Shown here in pieces: positions 11,471 to 23,364 of a stretch of 64,000 nt of DNA; positions within the stretch are counted from its first letter, which is position 1; every line of letters starts with the position of its first letter. The stretch comes from Sarocladium kiliense (lineage: Eukaryota; Ascomycota; Sordariomycetes; Hypocreales; Sarocladiaceae). The notes below the pieces were generated by a model that ran no database searches, was not told the DNA's origin, and saw only the letters and a program-made list of their open reading frames with translations. The translations under genes and the position numbers were made by a program. The stretch covers positions 1,302,001-1,366,000 of the forward strand of contig JAUZTG010000016.1 in NCBI GenBank assembly GCA_030734395.1. The letters run 5' to 3'.

Positions 11471-12359
11471 GATGACTAGCGATTTTCGTGTACTGAGAAG
11501 CTTGACTCTCTGGTACAGCAGACCTGTGGGAGGCTGATCCTTGATGACGCCGTATGCGCTACGAAGCCCAACAGATATTGTCGAATCTTCAAGCGCACTC
11601 CGGAATTCCAAGTGGCGAACAGGAGACCCTGCTGCTTAAAGTTCGGGCTTGCGGGAATGGCGAGAAGAAAAGAGACCGAGCTTAGGTAGCGTCTCCGTTG
11701 CGTAGCAGGTTGTGCGTATCGAATATCCCAACCTGTCGCTGCTGATCATGCAAACGGTAATTCCGGACGGTTTTCAAATTGAAGCTTTCGGGCATGTAAG
11801 GTTGCCGCACTAGCAGGAAATGGTGGTTGGAGCATGCGGGGTTAGTTAAGGCACCAGGACCCGATGACCGGAGCTCCGTCACCCATCGACAGGTGCTTCC
11901 CATACAGGTACCTTAAACCAAAACACACGTTATGGACGGTCAAGAGCAGCGTCTGATATAAAATCGTCAAATCGTTTCTTCTTGAAATCTAAAATAGTAC
12001 ACTTCTTTATGGTGGTCATGAAATGTCTCGCCAGGCTCCAATCCGCACTCTCGCTCAGACCAACTACCGCATTTGTGCGTCCTCTCCATGACTTCACTCT
12101 CTCAGACAACGAAAGTCATCGGGAGGTGTAAAAGTGTCATCCTCAGCCACACTGCATCTGGCAACTTGCCCTGAGTTCCTACCAGAGAAACCAGGGCTGA
12201 ATATGAGGCATCAGCTAACTTGAAGATCCGATCCCTCCCACTCCTCCATATATTACGCCGCTCCAATAAGCCGGCTTCGGCTCGAACAAGGCGACAAAGA
12301 ATGCGCAAAAAAGAATTGACCGACCACAGCGCCGGGCCGTGGCAGTTATCATGATAGAA
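11471..12359. promoter_or_regulatory. Promoter of prephenate dehydratase and 3' region of STE11
   Basis: 889 bases between two minus-strand genes. The part nearest 11470 should drive the dehydratase and the part nearest 12360 should hold the STE11 3' untranslated region. I found no exact TGASTCA (Gcn4/Cpc1) site. The closest is TGACTCT near 11,505. Confidence 0.35.
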
Positions 12360-15129
12360 TTAAGTAATCGGCGTCAGGAACTTGCTGAGCATGAGCTCAT
12401 CAGCACTCGGGCGAGAGTTGTGATCAATCTCGAAAGTTTGAGCCAGGAATGCCTGCGCATCCTCGCTGGCGTGCTCCGGGATAGTAGGAGCTGCCTTTCC
12501 ACCACCAATCTTGAAAATGGCTTGGAGCTGACTGCAGTCGGGGTAAGGGTGAGTTCCCGTCATCATCTCCACGACAAGGCAGCCAAGGGACCAGATGTCA
12601 GCCTTGCGAGTGTAGGAAGTCTGTTTGACAACCTCAGGGGCCATCCAGAAGACGGAGCCCTGGAGAGAAGGTCGATGCTTGTTGTTGTTGGCACCACTAA
12701 GAATGTTGGAGGCTTCGAGTTTCTTAGAGATACCGAAATCAGAGATCTTGATGGTACCCTTGTTGTCGACGAGAATGTTGGCGCCCTTGATATCACGGTG
12801 AATGATGTCACGGTTGTGCAGATAAGACAAGCCTGTCAAGATTTGACGGACGAAGCTTCGCACAAGCGGCTCGGGCAGTGCACCGTACGAGTTGAGCATA
12901 GTCTGGACAGAGCCACCAGGAACGTACTCAAGGAAAATGTTGAGGTAGTCCGCGGAGGAGCTGCAGCCGAGATACTGCACAATGTTGGGATGACGGAGGT
13001 CCCGCAATAAACTGATCTCACGCTTCAGAGCCTCAATCATGCTCTTCTTGCGGTTGTCGTTCTGGCTGTTGGCACCAGGTGCCGGGGTTTCGACCTGCTT
13101 AACTGCAAGCAGCTCGCCAGTCACTGCGTGGAGTGCTAAGTAAACACTTCCGAAGGAACCTTGACCGATGAGAGCACCCTTCATCCACTTGTTGTCATCC
13201 CAGGACTCGCCCGAAAGGAAGCTTTGCAGCTCCTCATCAGCATCCTCACCATCGTCAGACAAAGCCTGCTTCAACTCTTGGAACGACCCTGATCCGTTTG
13301 ACGCGTCGCCGAAATAGCTGCTTCTAACAGTGTTGCCATCTGGGTCTGTCACGCTGACGGGTGCATCAGAGTTGCTTTCGGTAAATGAGACGTATGACTT
13401 CCGGTCTGGCTCCATTGCAGACTCTTCTTGCAGAGTGTCGAGCATCGAGGATGCAATAGAATCACGGTTGAACATGGTGGGAAGCTGAGAGTTGCGTTGC
13501 CGTACCTTAGCAACGTGACCAGCACCATTGAGCCAAGAGTCAGCAATGGTGGGAATCGGTGGTGCGTCCTGAATGCTTGAGGCAAAGCTCAGGTTGCTGG
13601 CAACGCTGAGACGGCTGTTCACCTTGCTAAGACGCGTCGACCGTCTCATAGAAAGTCGGGCAGTCCTGTCGATGTCTTCGCGAGGGTGGTCCGGGAAGTA
13701 AGAGGTCAGGTCAGAGGCAATGAGCTCGCTCGGGGGCCTCAGGCCCCCAAACTGGCGCAAACCCCCAGTCTTGCGGCGTTGAGGTGCCATACGAGAATCA
13801 CTCGAGGATGGCCGCTCCAGGTCCTTGGCTGCATTGGAGACGTTTCGTTCACGATCTGTGTAGGAAATGGGCGAAAGTGGTTGTTGCAGGCCCTCGTTCC
13901 ATCGCTCTCCCAGCACCTTCTGTACCTTCAGCTGACTCCGTTTGTCCACGGTCTCGAGGGCACGTGCATGCTTCTGCTGCTCTTCTTCCATGGCTATAGC
14001 CGCAGCCCGCTGCAGCTCAGCTTCGCCTGGCTCAGCAGCCGGCACGCGCCTCAGAATCAGACGATTACGCTCCGGCCGTCTTTGGTCCTTGATGATTCGC
14101 CAGAGCTCGGTATCGCCCAGCCTACGACATTGAGCCGGATCGGGATCTAGGCCTGCCAGGACCCAGAAGCAATAATTCCTCTCATGGTCTTCCCGTAGTG
14201 CGAATTTCCTCAATGTCACACGCATGACCTCCTCGCAAGTGTTGCACTCTGCAATTTTGACAACCTTGGTAACACCACCAGTGGAAATCACACGAATGAC
14301 ATCTTGGTTCTGAGGAAGAGCGGCCATAAGGGAGCCGTCCATGCTGGAATTGTTCCTAGTATGTGACGAGGCCAGGCGGGTGCCCTGTTGGTCACTGGAG
14401 GCCTGATGCCTTGCCTGCGATGTTGTATGGTGAGCAGCACCCTGTGGGAATCTCTGCTGCTGACGAACGGCCCGAATATCTGAACCTTGGGGTGGTGAAG
14501 AGGGCCGAGAAGCTGGCTTCTGAAGATCCGTGAGTGACGACATATCAAGTCTAGAGTATCGCTTGTTGCTTGATGTGGAGCCGGCAGATCGAGGTTGTGA
14601 AGGTCGTGGAGAGCTGGAAGGGGCCATGAACGACATGTTGTCCAGAGCACCAAATGAGTCCTGTGAAATAGTTAGTCTACACGGTGCTCGGTTAAGATGC
14701 TTCAATAGGAGTCTTCCGTACCCTGTTCCTCTTCTTTTGGTTGGCATAAGCCTTTGTTCGGAGCTTCTTGATTCCAAGGAACAAGCGAACACGATCTCCA
14801 ACCTTATCAATGCCCATCTCTTTGAGCACCTCCTTATCCATCTCGAGGAGGTTTTCTCCGTTGATATGATTCTTGCGGAACAACTTTTCGTACTCTCCGC
14901 ACTTCACACTACGCAAATACTCGCAGACCTTATCCTCATCCCAGTTTTTGACGGAATCAGGTCCATCCGCGTCAGAAAAGTCGGACTCGGTCGGACTAGC
15001 AAACATCTGGCTGGTGCTAGGTTTCGAAGGAGCGCGTCGCGAAGGTGTTGCTGCTGGCGGACCAGTAGCAGCGAGAGTTGGGGCGTTCATGACAGGCGCA
15101 AAAGCCGTCTTGGGGGCGAGCATTGCCAT
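12360..15129 (-). CDS. STE11: MAP kinase kinase kinase Ste11
   Basis: Two exons, 15129-14722 and 14660-12360, joined in phase 0 to give 902 residues. The domain order is diagnostic: SAM domain (about 60-125, VKNWDEDKVCEYLRS), a Ras-binding/ubiquitin-like domain (about 257-343, VIRVISTGGVTKVVKI), a long Ser-rich linker, and the kinase domain (about 630-898). The kinase is intact: glycine loop GQGSFGSVYL, K657 in AVKQVE, HRDIKGAN with D759, DFG with D777 and WMAPEVV. In fungi Ste11 (NRC-1, Mst11) works with the adaptor Ste50 through SAM-SAM contact, activates Ste7 and then the Fus3/Kss1-type MAPK, and is needed for mating, hyphal fusion and, in pathogens, infection structures. The GTACGG donor of its single intron is slightly off consensus. 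The long plus-strand frames over this gene are shadows. Confidence 0.97.
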
Positions 15130-17943
15130 GGCGATAGCTTTGATTCAATCGGTTGGCTTCGCTGAAAGGTGGGCGGTGTTCAGGGAGATTGCGACCGAGA
15201 TGCTCTTGCAAGCCGACAGATAGAGAAGCCCTCGCAGGCCAAGCCTGGGGACGTTTGAAAGTTGACTCAGATTAGGTGCTTCCGCGAGAACTGTCGTGAA
15301 CGGATTGCTGTTGTGTTCGGCAAGGTCGATCGATGATGGGGAAGCAGGATTTCGGATGGCCGTGACAGAGCGGAAGGATTCAGGTTATATTAGGGTGCAG
15401 TATGGTGGTTGGGGTCGGTTGCGAGGAAAGCGAGGATGACAAGCAAGTTCGCGTCGAAGGATGAGGAGACTCGGTCTTCCACGTAGAGGAACGACCATAA
15501 GAAGTCGTGGAAGAGGCAAACGAAGAAAATGAGTCGACCCTCAGGCCATGGAGATGGAAGTGAAGTGCAAGGTAGACGGGTGCTGGAGCAATGCCACGAG
15601 AGGCTTAGGCGGATGATGACCCTGGATCACAAGCTCCAGGGGGGAACTGGAACCACTGCCAGTTTAGGCCAGTTGACGCCTTTCAGCGTGGCGGATGAGG
15701 GGACCAGGGTTGATGGATGATGGTGGGCGGAGGGCCCGCCGTTGTAGAGGCACAGGCTCAGGCATAGGCAGTAGGAAGCCCTGAGGCGCTGGGCCAGGGG
15801 TGGCGACACAGGCTTTGATTGGGCGGCCCCAGCGAGTGGAGGTTCGTTTTGCTTAGCGCCCAGGCCGTCGATTGGACGGCGCGGCGGTGATGAAACCGAC
15901 GGGGTCGCAGGCGGTCATGAGTAGATTACCTAGCTTACGACGTGCACGACGTGGATGATCATCTCTGGCATGTCCTCCTGCTCTGTTGTCGAGTTTTTGC
16001 TCATCAATGCTATTGTCCCAGCAAGTTTGAGTACATATTGAGCAGGAGCTGCAATGTAGGTAATCTGCTCGCCGTATGCAGTGGCTCAATTCGAAATGTC
16101 TTTCTGCTATCATCGTGTTGCACAAGCGCTGCAGCCACAGCATCTCGTTTCAGGCGTCGTTGATCCACCCACTGCCCGCGGCTGCCGGTTGATGGGTGGG
16201 TGACTTGCAGCAACTATAGAACAACTGCGGCTCTTGCTTCGGTGGTTTCCTTCGTGGCTGACAGGACCAGGGCTTATTCCTTGACTTATGCCAGGTGATA
16301 ATGCCCAGCATGGACCGTACGCGAGCACATCTTTACGAGTGCCACTCTGATAAGTGAGCTTGTATGAGCAGGGAGCGCATGGATTTGGAGATGAAGCATT
16401 GACATTGCGATCATTGGCAAGCTTCATGCCGTCCTCGCTGTTCGTCAGCTACCGTGGGGATCCAGCTGAGTAGAAACACGAGCTGTCGGGATGATTGTCG
16501 GTCAGCAGCGACGAGTGAGGGCCATCTTAGTCCCAGAATTTGGGTGACCTTAGCAAGCAAGCATTGGGGGCACGGTTCCCCTCCATGCTGGTCCCTGCGT
16601 CGTTGCCCTGAGCTACTGTCTTTGTCGGGGCACGATTGCGAAGGCTTTGACGACAGTGTCCAGCAGATCCTCCTCATTATTATTACTAAGTCGCCCATCA
16701 GCCTCTATTGCTATGTTCTTCCTTCTTTCTCATGATTGACACGTGAAGCAAGGATGTGCAGGAAGCCCCTTGCCCAGGTCTGTGGCTCCTTCCTCTCCAA
16801 AACATGAAACACGCGCTGTTTCGCACCAAAGCGGGCCACAAACACAGACGCCCATTGGCTGCCTTGACTCCTCCTCACCTGAACTGCGGGCCTCTCCTCA
16901 ACTTGTAAGGTCTGTGCTTTCCTTCACCTTCTCGAAGGGCCAAGCCAGCAGGCATCTTCTCGTCTTAGCTTGACAGGACGCATCCTCGAAGGACCGAAAT
17001 GGGATGCCAAGGTCGTCATCCTGTCGTTCCGGGCAGAGGATTGTCCACGAGATCTCTTGTTCACAAGGGAGCCCTGCTGCTATCACATCGTCGCTCACCG
17101 AATTTGGGAGAGATCGGCAAGCAAATATCGCCTCGGTCGCATCCATCAAGAAGCATCATGGAACTTTACTTCACGTGAAGCGTGTTTTCTGGCGTGATTT
17201 AGAATTCGGTTCTCTGAGCTTCTGCTTTGGGCATGTTTTTTCACTCTGGCATAGCCTCTCAAACAATGTTAACTGAGACATGCGCAGCCCAGCCTGTTCA
17301 ACAGCATATCTGATGTTGACCGCCTTCAGTACACATGTCAACATCCCAGTCCAGCTTTATCAAGCCGTCGAAGGACCTGCCTGTACTAAGGCTCCCCTTG
17401 CTGCCTATGGTTTTGTCAACCTGGGGTCAAAAGGGGAAACCGGCCCGACGGCGTGGTCGGCATTCCACTTGCCTTTCATGACAGTCCCAGACCATGACGT
17501 CTAGTCTCACTCTGTGGCGATAGTCATTTGGACGAGGGGAGACCTTACCTCCAGTATTATTGTCATCACAGAACATTCTGTCCAGATAATCGCCTGTATT
17601 TCATAAACAAAAACCATAACCAGATCCACGGGCCGAAAGGCTTCCCTTCCGTTGATGCAATTCAAGATGCTACCCTGTACTGGCAAAGGAACATGCCCAG
17701 CCTGATGACGTTGACAGCTAGAATCAGATCTTTACATGATCTCAGGGTCAATATCGGAGATAATTGTTGTGATATTGTATGTCTCGCTGCGAGCTTTCCG
17801 GCTACGTTGTTGAGTATCGATTACAGGAGCTCTCCTTTTGGCTGAAAGCTCACGACTCGGTTTCTCGCGGTCAACGTCAGCCTCACAAAATCTCACACAC
17901 CTACCTGCAGGACTGCAGAGCACACATTGACAACTTCAGCACC
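15130..17943. promoter_or_regulatory. Divergent intergenic region between STE11 and the alpha/beta hydrolase gene
   Basis: 2.8 kb with no convincing gene. Its two ends serve as promoters for STE11 (minus) and the hydrolase (plus). A TGATTGG (CCAAT box on the minus strand) at about 15,813-15,819 lies roughly 690 bases upstream of the STE11 ATG. The middle, 15,900-17,500, holds only short random-looking frames. Confidence 0.4.
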
Positions 17944-18774
17944 ATGACCGACCATCCTGCCACCGAGGAAGACCTTGCTTTTACAGTCCACAACCCTTCC
18001 GGCACAACCACCATCATTCTCCTTCACGCTCTCTTCTCCTCCCCTCTCGAATACGCCCACGTTTACCCTGCCCTCCCATCATCCTACCGCATCCTCATCC
18101 CCCATCTCCCCCAACACTCCCTCTCCCTTCCTCAACACCAACCGTTCTCTTTCAACCTCTGCACCACCCTTCTTTCTCGCCTCATCACCACTCGCATCCC
18201 CTCCAAGACTGCTCACCTCGCCGGCGTCGACCTCGGAGGTTTCATCGCTCTCGAGCTCCTCCGCTCACACCCCGATCTCGTCGAATCAGTCGTCATCACA
18301 GGCTGCTACCCCTACACACCCTGGCAGTCGTATCTGGCATCATGGCCCTCACTCATGAGCTGGGGTCTGTACCTCACCATTCAATCCGGCCTCTACCGTG
18401 CTGCCGCTGCCACATCTGGCCTCCCACCTCATAGACCGCTGGTCGCCGAATTGCTCAAGAACAACACGTATGATCTTTCGAAGAGGGCCTATGACGCGAT
18501 GAGAATGTGGCAGGCGGAGGAGACGAGGGATGTGGCGATGAAGGACAAGCGAGTCTTAGTTTGTGCAAGTGGCATGGGGGATGATGTTGATGCTACGAGA
18601 GGATTTGCGGAGGTGCTAAAGGGGTTGGCGGAAGGAGAGGGGAAGGAGACGAGGGCGGTGGTGGTCAGGGATGCGATCCATGGGTGGAATTTGCAGTTCT
18701 CGAAGTTGTTTGCTGAGACGCTCGTGGCATGGATTGAGAAGAACCCCCTGCCAGAGCGATTGGAAGCACTGTAA
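17944..18774 (+). CDS. Alpha/beta-hydrolase fold protein with Asp at the nucleophile position
   Basis: Intronless, 276 residues from ATG at 17944; the frame is open further upstream but those residues are not protein-like. The fold signs are the TIILLHALFSSP strand-turn near residue 25, the nucleophile elbow HLAGVDLGGFIALEL near 91-105, and a late His in RDAIHGWNLQF (H246). The elbow reads G94-V-D96-L-G98, so Asp takes the place of the usual Ser, as in epoxide hydrolases and haloalkane dehalogenases. It lacks the classical HGxP loop of epoxide hydrolases; the oxyanion segment is LLHALFSS. The small size and lid (PWQSYLASWPSLMSWG) fit many uncharacterised fungal hydrolases. The substrate is unknown. 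Its stop is 78 bases from the stop of the convergent HET gene. Confidence 0.8.
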   Translation: MTDHPATEEDLAFTVHNPSGTTTIILLHALFSSPLEYAHVYPALPSSYRILIPHLPQHSLSLPQHQPFSFNLCTTLLSRLITTRIPSKTAHLAGVDLGGFIALELLRSHPDLVESVVITGCYPYTPWQSYLASWPSLMSWGLYLTIQSGLYRAAAATSGLPPHRPLVAELLKNNTYDLSKRAYDAMRMWQAEETRDVAMKDKRVLVCASGMGDDVDATRGFAEVLKGLAEGEGKETRAVVVRDAIHGWNLQFSKLFAETLVAWIEKNPLPERLEAL

Positions 18775-18852
18775 GTTTAGGCAAAGACATAAGAAGAATA
18801 AAAATCAACGCGAGAACGCTCATCTTGGCTATCCTGAGGTATTACCAATTGG

Positions 18853-21525
18853 CTACTTGATCAGAACGCTTATTCGCACATCATCTTTGCTCGCTGGCCC
18901 AACCATCTGCCGCCCTTGGCCTGATTCGTCAAGACTCAAGGCACTCACAACGTCTTCAGACCAGTCACCTGTTTGCCCCGACTGCTCGTCACCTACTGCA
19001 CGTGTCGCGAACTCAACAATGCCCAATCGCACCATGTTACTCTCGTACCGCCAACCCCAATTTGGCAACTCTGTCTCCGTGCGATCTCGAACAAGCTCGG
19101 TCGTGAGTACCTGTGGTTGTTTCCCGCTCCTGTTGACAGGCCGAATGGCCAGTGCGTGTACAGAATCGAGGAACAGGGCGTAGCAGGGGAAGCAATCGTT
19201 CCCGCAGGGATCGTCCTGGAACAGCGATCCGCTGAACTTTGTAACTTCCCCGTCATCCGAGGTCTTGTCCAGGTAGACTGCTACGCTGCGCCCACCGTCT
19301 GATAAAGATGCTCCAGTGGCACAAAGTTCATATAAAGGTGCCTGATCTAGGTCAATATGGTGCATATCTTGCAGAAGATGCGATGCTTACCAGTAATTCC
19401 AGTTCCCCGTCCGAGACTGCACCATAAGGATCCAGACCTGCAGCCTTGGTATGACATCCCACAACCTGAGCCAATGTTTCTTGAGTCAATGACACGAATT
19501 GCACGGGAGTATCAATTGCCGCCCAAGACCAGGATGGTGCTCGATACTGTTGCGTTTGGCTTGCATTGTTGTCTCCGCTGGTCCTCATGGAGACATCCTC
19601 GCTGCCGGTGCATCTCGCACGCCAAAATAAATCCTCGAAGATGTGTGAACGCCACAAACCTGCCAAGTACTCGTCTCCAGTTTGTTCTGCGATAATACGG
19701 GCAGCGCCAGCAATAGCCGTGAGCTTCTCCCCAGGCTCCGCAAGATGTCGGCCTGAATAGTCTTCGACTAGAGCCAGCCAGCCGCTTTGCATTCTTGGGC
19801 TACGCTGAGTTCTGGGTGGCCCGCCCCGGACGAAAGAAGGCCCCCCTGCATCTGCAGAGTCATGGTCTCCGCTGCTCATCTTATGAGTCCCAACCGTTCG
19901 TTCAAGACTGAATTGAGTATTGGGAATGTGAAAGCCATCTTCAGACTGTATACCGCACTGACATTCGAAGTACATCTGTGACTTGGTGTAATGGATGATC
20001 CTGCGTGACAGCAGACGCTCCTGCAGTGCCCAGCCGCGGGTACTCAAAGGTTCCTCGCTGATTGGGTCCCAGTGTTGACCAAATGCTCCAACATTTGAGA
20101 ACTGAGGCAAGGCGCCACTGGAGCCAGGTAGCCAATCCTCTGAAAGGTGCACGAAGCTCGGGGCCCCTTGTCCTGTGAGAAACCCTATTGAGTATGATTC
20201 TGTGCCAGGAGGGGTTTTGTAACCAAGTGAGCGTGCTGCTGGGGATGCTACAGGAACAGGTGATTGAAGTGGAAAGCAACCGTCATAACTATCGTTGCAG
20301 TGCGCTGCAGATATTGTCAGGTGCGCATCTCTGTAAATCCGGCCCATGGATGCAATCTCGCGCTCTCGATCCGAAAGATCATCCTGAACAATGCAGAGAC
20401 AATCTATCCAGAGGTACCGGATGCCTAGGTGTCTGGCAATGGTGATAGCATCTCGAAAGGTCGGTGGCATATCCAGTAGTACGATACCGCGTTTATGGTC
20501 GTTCAAGTTGGAAGAGGTTGTTGTGATGCAAGTTGCTCTGCTCCAACTATGTGACAGAGTGACATACTTTGATTTCTCATTGCTCGTGTCAACGAGCCTG
20601 ACGAAGCTGTGTGCAGCATTGAGGTCCAGAACTCTTGTTGGTAAGACGGGCTCACCGCTTGGTGTTTCGCAGACTGAGTGCCCAGATACACACTCGTCAA
20701 CCCACGCCTTCACGCGTTTGAAGGCAGTGGGGGAGCTCGAGTGCTTCTCAATAATACGGCCTGGAATGTGCCCAAAGGCGCTTCCTAATAGCGAGTTAGC
20801 AATTTTTGACTGGATAAAGACTTGAAGCTGGCGAGCTAACCATCGTTGGTGCGAAGACGGATGTTGCTTCCCCTGATATGCACTTTGCCTGGTCTCGTAT
20901 TGACAGCATCCCACGGGCTGGCTGTACGTCCAAAGCGAGCACCCACACCCATGAGGTGTGGGTGAAGACCAGCCTTACGAATATCACGGTGACACCACCA
21001 GTTCCCGTAGACCCAGACTGGAGAATCCGCGGTCTCTGTTTCCAAATCTCTGCTGCCCAGTTCCATCTCTGCCATCGCAATACCAACGTTGAAGTCGTTG
21101 TCTACCTGTCCAGTAGGCATGAGTATGGTCTGCCCAGTGCGATAACCCGGCGCCATGGCTCCAAGTTCCTGGACAGGAACGCAACTGACGATGGTCCTGC
21201 CCTGATTATTGCTGGGCGTGATCTGGCCAGCTGGAAGGCATACACCAAGCTCTTTGACGACGTTCATCTGGTGCATCCCAGTGGCATCCTTGTAGTGAAT
21301 GCAGTTGTGTTGTCGCCAATATCCTTTCCCGTCTCGAGTGCCACGGGAGTCTCGGTAGTTAGCCAACGCAGCCCGGAGCACCAAATTGCAGACTGGGCAC
21401 GCTTGGGCTGATGATTCTAGTTGTCGCCTGGTTGCATGGTGCTGCTGGCCACCAGCATCCTCTGCTGGAAGGTTGTGCCATGGGAAGCGCAGGCAGATGT
21501 CGCAAATCTGCTTGATAGACGCCAT
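18853..21525 (-). CDS. HET-domain (heterokaryon incompatibility) protein
   Basis: Three exons: 21525-20841, 20784-19391 and 19341-18853, giving 855 residues. The two introns are 56 and 49 bases. The N-terminal third begins with a Cys-rich segment (ICDICLRFPWHNLP, then CPVCNLVLRAA), common in this class. The HET domain spans about 302-460: YVTLSHSW, then DMPPTFRDAI, then GIRYLWIDCLCIVQDD, then RIYRDAHLTISAAHCNDS. HET domains trigger cell death when unlike fungal strains fuse, and related proteins act in fungal immunity. A typical HET tail follows (STRGWALQERLLSRRIIHYT, SWSWAAID). No NACHT, WD40 or ankyrin partner domain is fused and none lies beside it, so it is a stand-alone HET protein. The start at 21525 is the first ATG with good downstream composition. 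The frame is intact, so it looks functional. Confidence 0.93.
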
Positions 21526-22549
21526 TGGACTGTGCGTGCGAACAGGCGCGTTGTCCAGTGCAGGCAGTCGGCCGCAGGAGGTGTCGCGGAGGAGAATAAC
21601 AAGCTGGGATGACACACTTGGATTGGGGTCGGCGACCGTAGATTACACGCCCTCCGACATGTTGTCAAGATGCACGTCAGATGTCCATTGTTTGGTAAAG
21701 GCAAAGGAAGAGCTTTGCGGACCCTGGTCACTGCTGACGCTGGTTTTGCGGCGGCGCGGCTGGGCTGGGCCTCGACGCAAGACAGTCAACAGGCTCCCTA
21801 AGAGCTGAATGGCAATTGATGAATGGTGAATTTGAGGGAGACCAGCGCACCAGCGCGGAACGCCATGGTGCTCGCTTCAGCCAACAGCCTCAGTGTGGCT
21901 GTCATCTAGCGCGGCACGGTGGGCTGGGCAGGATCAGCATGGGCCTCGCATTGATTGGTTGGTGCTGCAAGTGAGGAATGAAGGTGCAGGGCATTCATTG
22001 AATTGTCTAGGACGTTGAATACGATGGAAAATGACACCTGAAGATGAGTCGAGATATCGTCGACGGAGATGTTGCAGGAACGTCGTACTCGGAGGTGGAC
22101 CAACCGTTGAAACCGGGAACTTGGTAGTCGTGGGTGGAGCGCTGAGGCACAGGGCACACAGAGAGCGCGGCAGTGAGTGAGACCCTTGATTGAAACGTTG
22201 ACAGCGCGGGGGGGACAGTGGAGCTCCAGCGGACGACAGCACTGAATAGTGGGGCAGTACGGAGGCTCAGGTCCCTGGCTGCGAACATAGGTCTATACCA
22301 GAGTAAACAGTTGGGAAAAGTTATTCGCTTTTTCGTGGAGTACACTGATAAATGTGCATTCCTTATGCTTATGTTGCAAAAGAGGCTCATTGGCTAGTCT
22401 GAGTACCTGTGTAGACACTCCCTAACCTAAGGACAATACGCTCCACGGCCACGGTTCACAAACGGATGAAACGGGTGTATCCATCATCATTACACTCGAC
22501 TTCTTACAGTATCTTACAACTCAATCTTACAAGAGCCAACAGCCTCAGC
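21526..22549. other. Intergenic, HET promoter side
   Basis: About 1 kb without a convincing gene. A minus-strand CCAATCA (TGATTGG at about 21,951-21,957) lies about 430 bases upstream of the HET start. The remainder is the 3' flank of the next minus-strand gene. Confidence 0.4.
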
Positions 22550-23364
22550 TCAGCACTTCTGGGCCTTCAACACGTCCTGCACCTCGGCAAGGGCGTCTCT
22601 GAAGAGCAGTATCGCATAAATACGGTGGAAGACTGATGTCCCGGGAGGCACCATGTTCTTCCCCGTTCCTGGGTTAGCCACAATGCATGAGAAGCCAATT
22701 GTTACGACTTCTGGATCCCCAGACAACCGACTGACGCTGAAACGATGTGCTCCAGCAAATGTGCTATCATCACATCCAAATGCAAAGTCGACGAAGCTCT
22801 CGCTTTCGCGTGACTTATCCTGGGTACGATCTACGATGGCCGAGTCCGTAACCTGGAACAGGTCAACCACGCGCGAATACAACGGTAGAAGCTTGTCAGA
22901 TGGCAAGTCATTCCTTTGTGACGCCACCAGCGGTACTCTCGTATCCTTCAGTGCTACATGCAAATGGTCAGTATGACTTACAGCAGGACGGTGCAGACCA
23001 ACTTACCATCAAAATTGGTGACTTTTGGCAAGACATTATTCGCAAGGAACTTTTCTGGAGCAAAAACAATCCCACCAAAGAAACCCCGAACAAATTGCGC
23101 AAGGATCTCCTCATCAGAATACTGGCCAGGGATCTTGAGCTGTGCAAATCGACTATCCATAACGGACTCAGGATAGTGCCGTGGATTGACAATATTCATC
23201 ATCGTCGGAGACGTCCTGAAGGAAGTCGGGGATTCGTAATTCATCTTGGTGATGGTGGTACCTTGTGTTTTGCTGAGACGTTGGTAGACCAATGCGCCGT
23301 AGATACCTGCCGCGGACGCTGCGGACCCAAGGGCCAACCGACTGAGATTGAAGGCCCCAGTCAT
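22550..23364 (-). CDS. Uncharacterised protein, 253 residues, possible mitochondrial or membrane anchor
   Basis: Two exons, 23364-23007 and 22953-22550, joined in phase 1 across a 53-base intron with GTAAGT and a TTTGCATGTAG acceptor. The first 30 residues are a basic/hydrophobic helix (LSRLALGSAASAAGIYGALVYQRLSK), like an N-terminal membrane anchor or mitochondrial signal. The middle holds an orderly stretch (YSDEEILAQFVRGFFGGIVFAPEK) and the end reads VSRLSGDPEVVTIGFSCIV before a short C-terminal helix ending in KAQKC. I do not recognise the family, though the intron and composition leave little doubt that it is a gene. No catalytic motif is visible. Confidence 0.75.

Noticed and set aside
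12339..13010. Plus-strand frame of 223 residues
   Set aside because: It lies antisense to the conserved STE11 kinase domain; its residues are the codon shadow of that domain and show no family motif.
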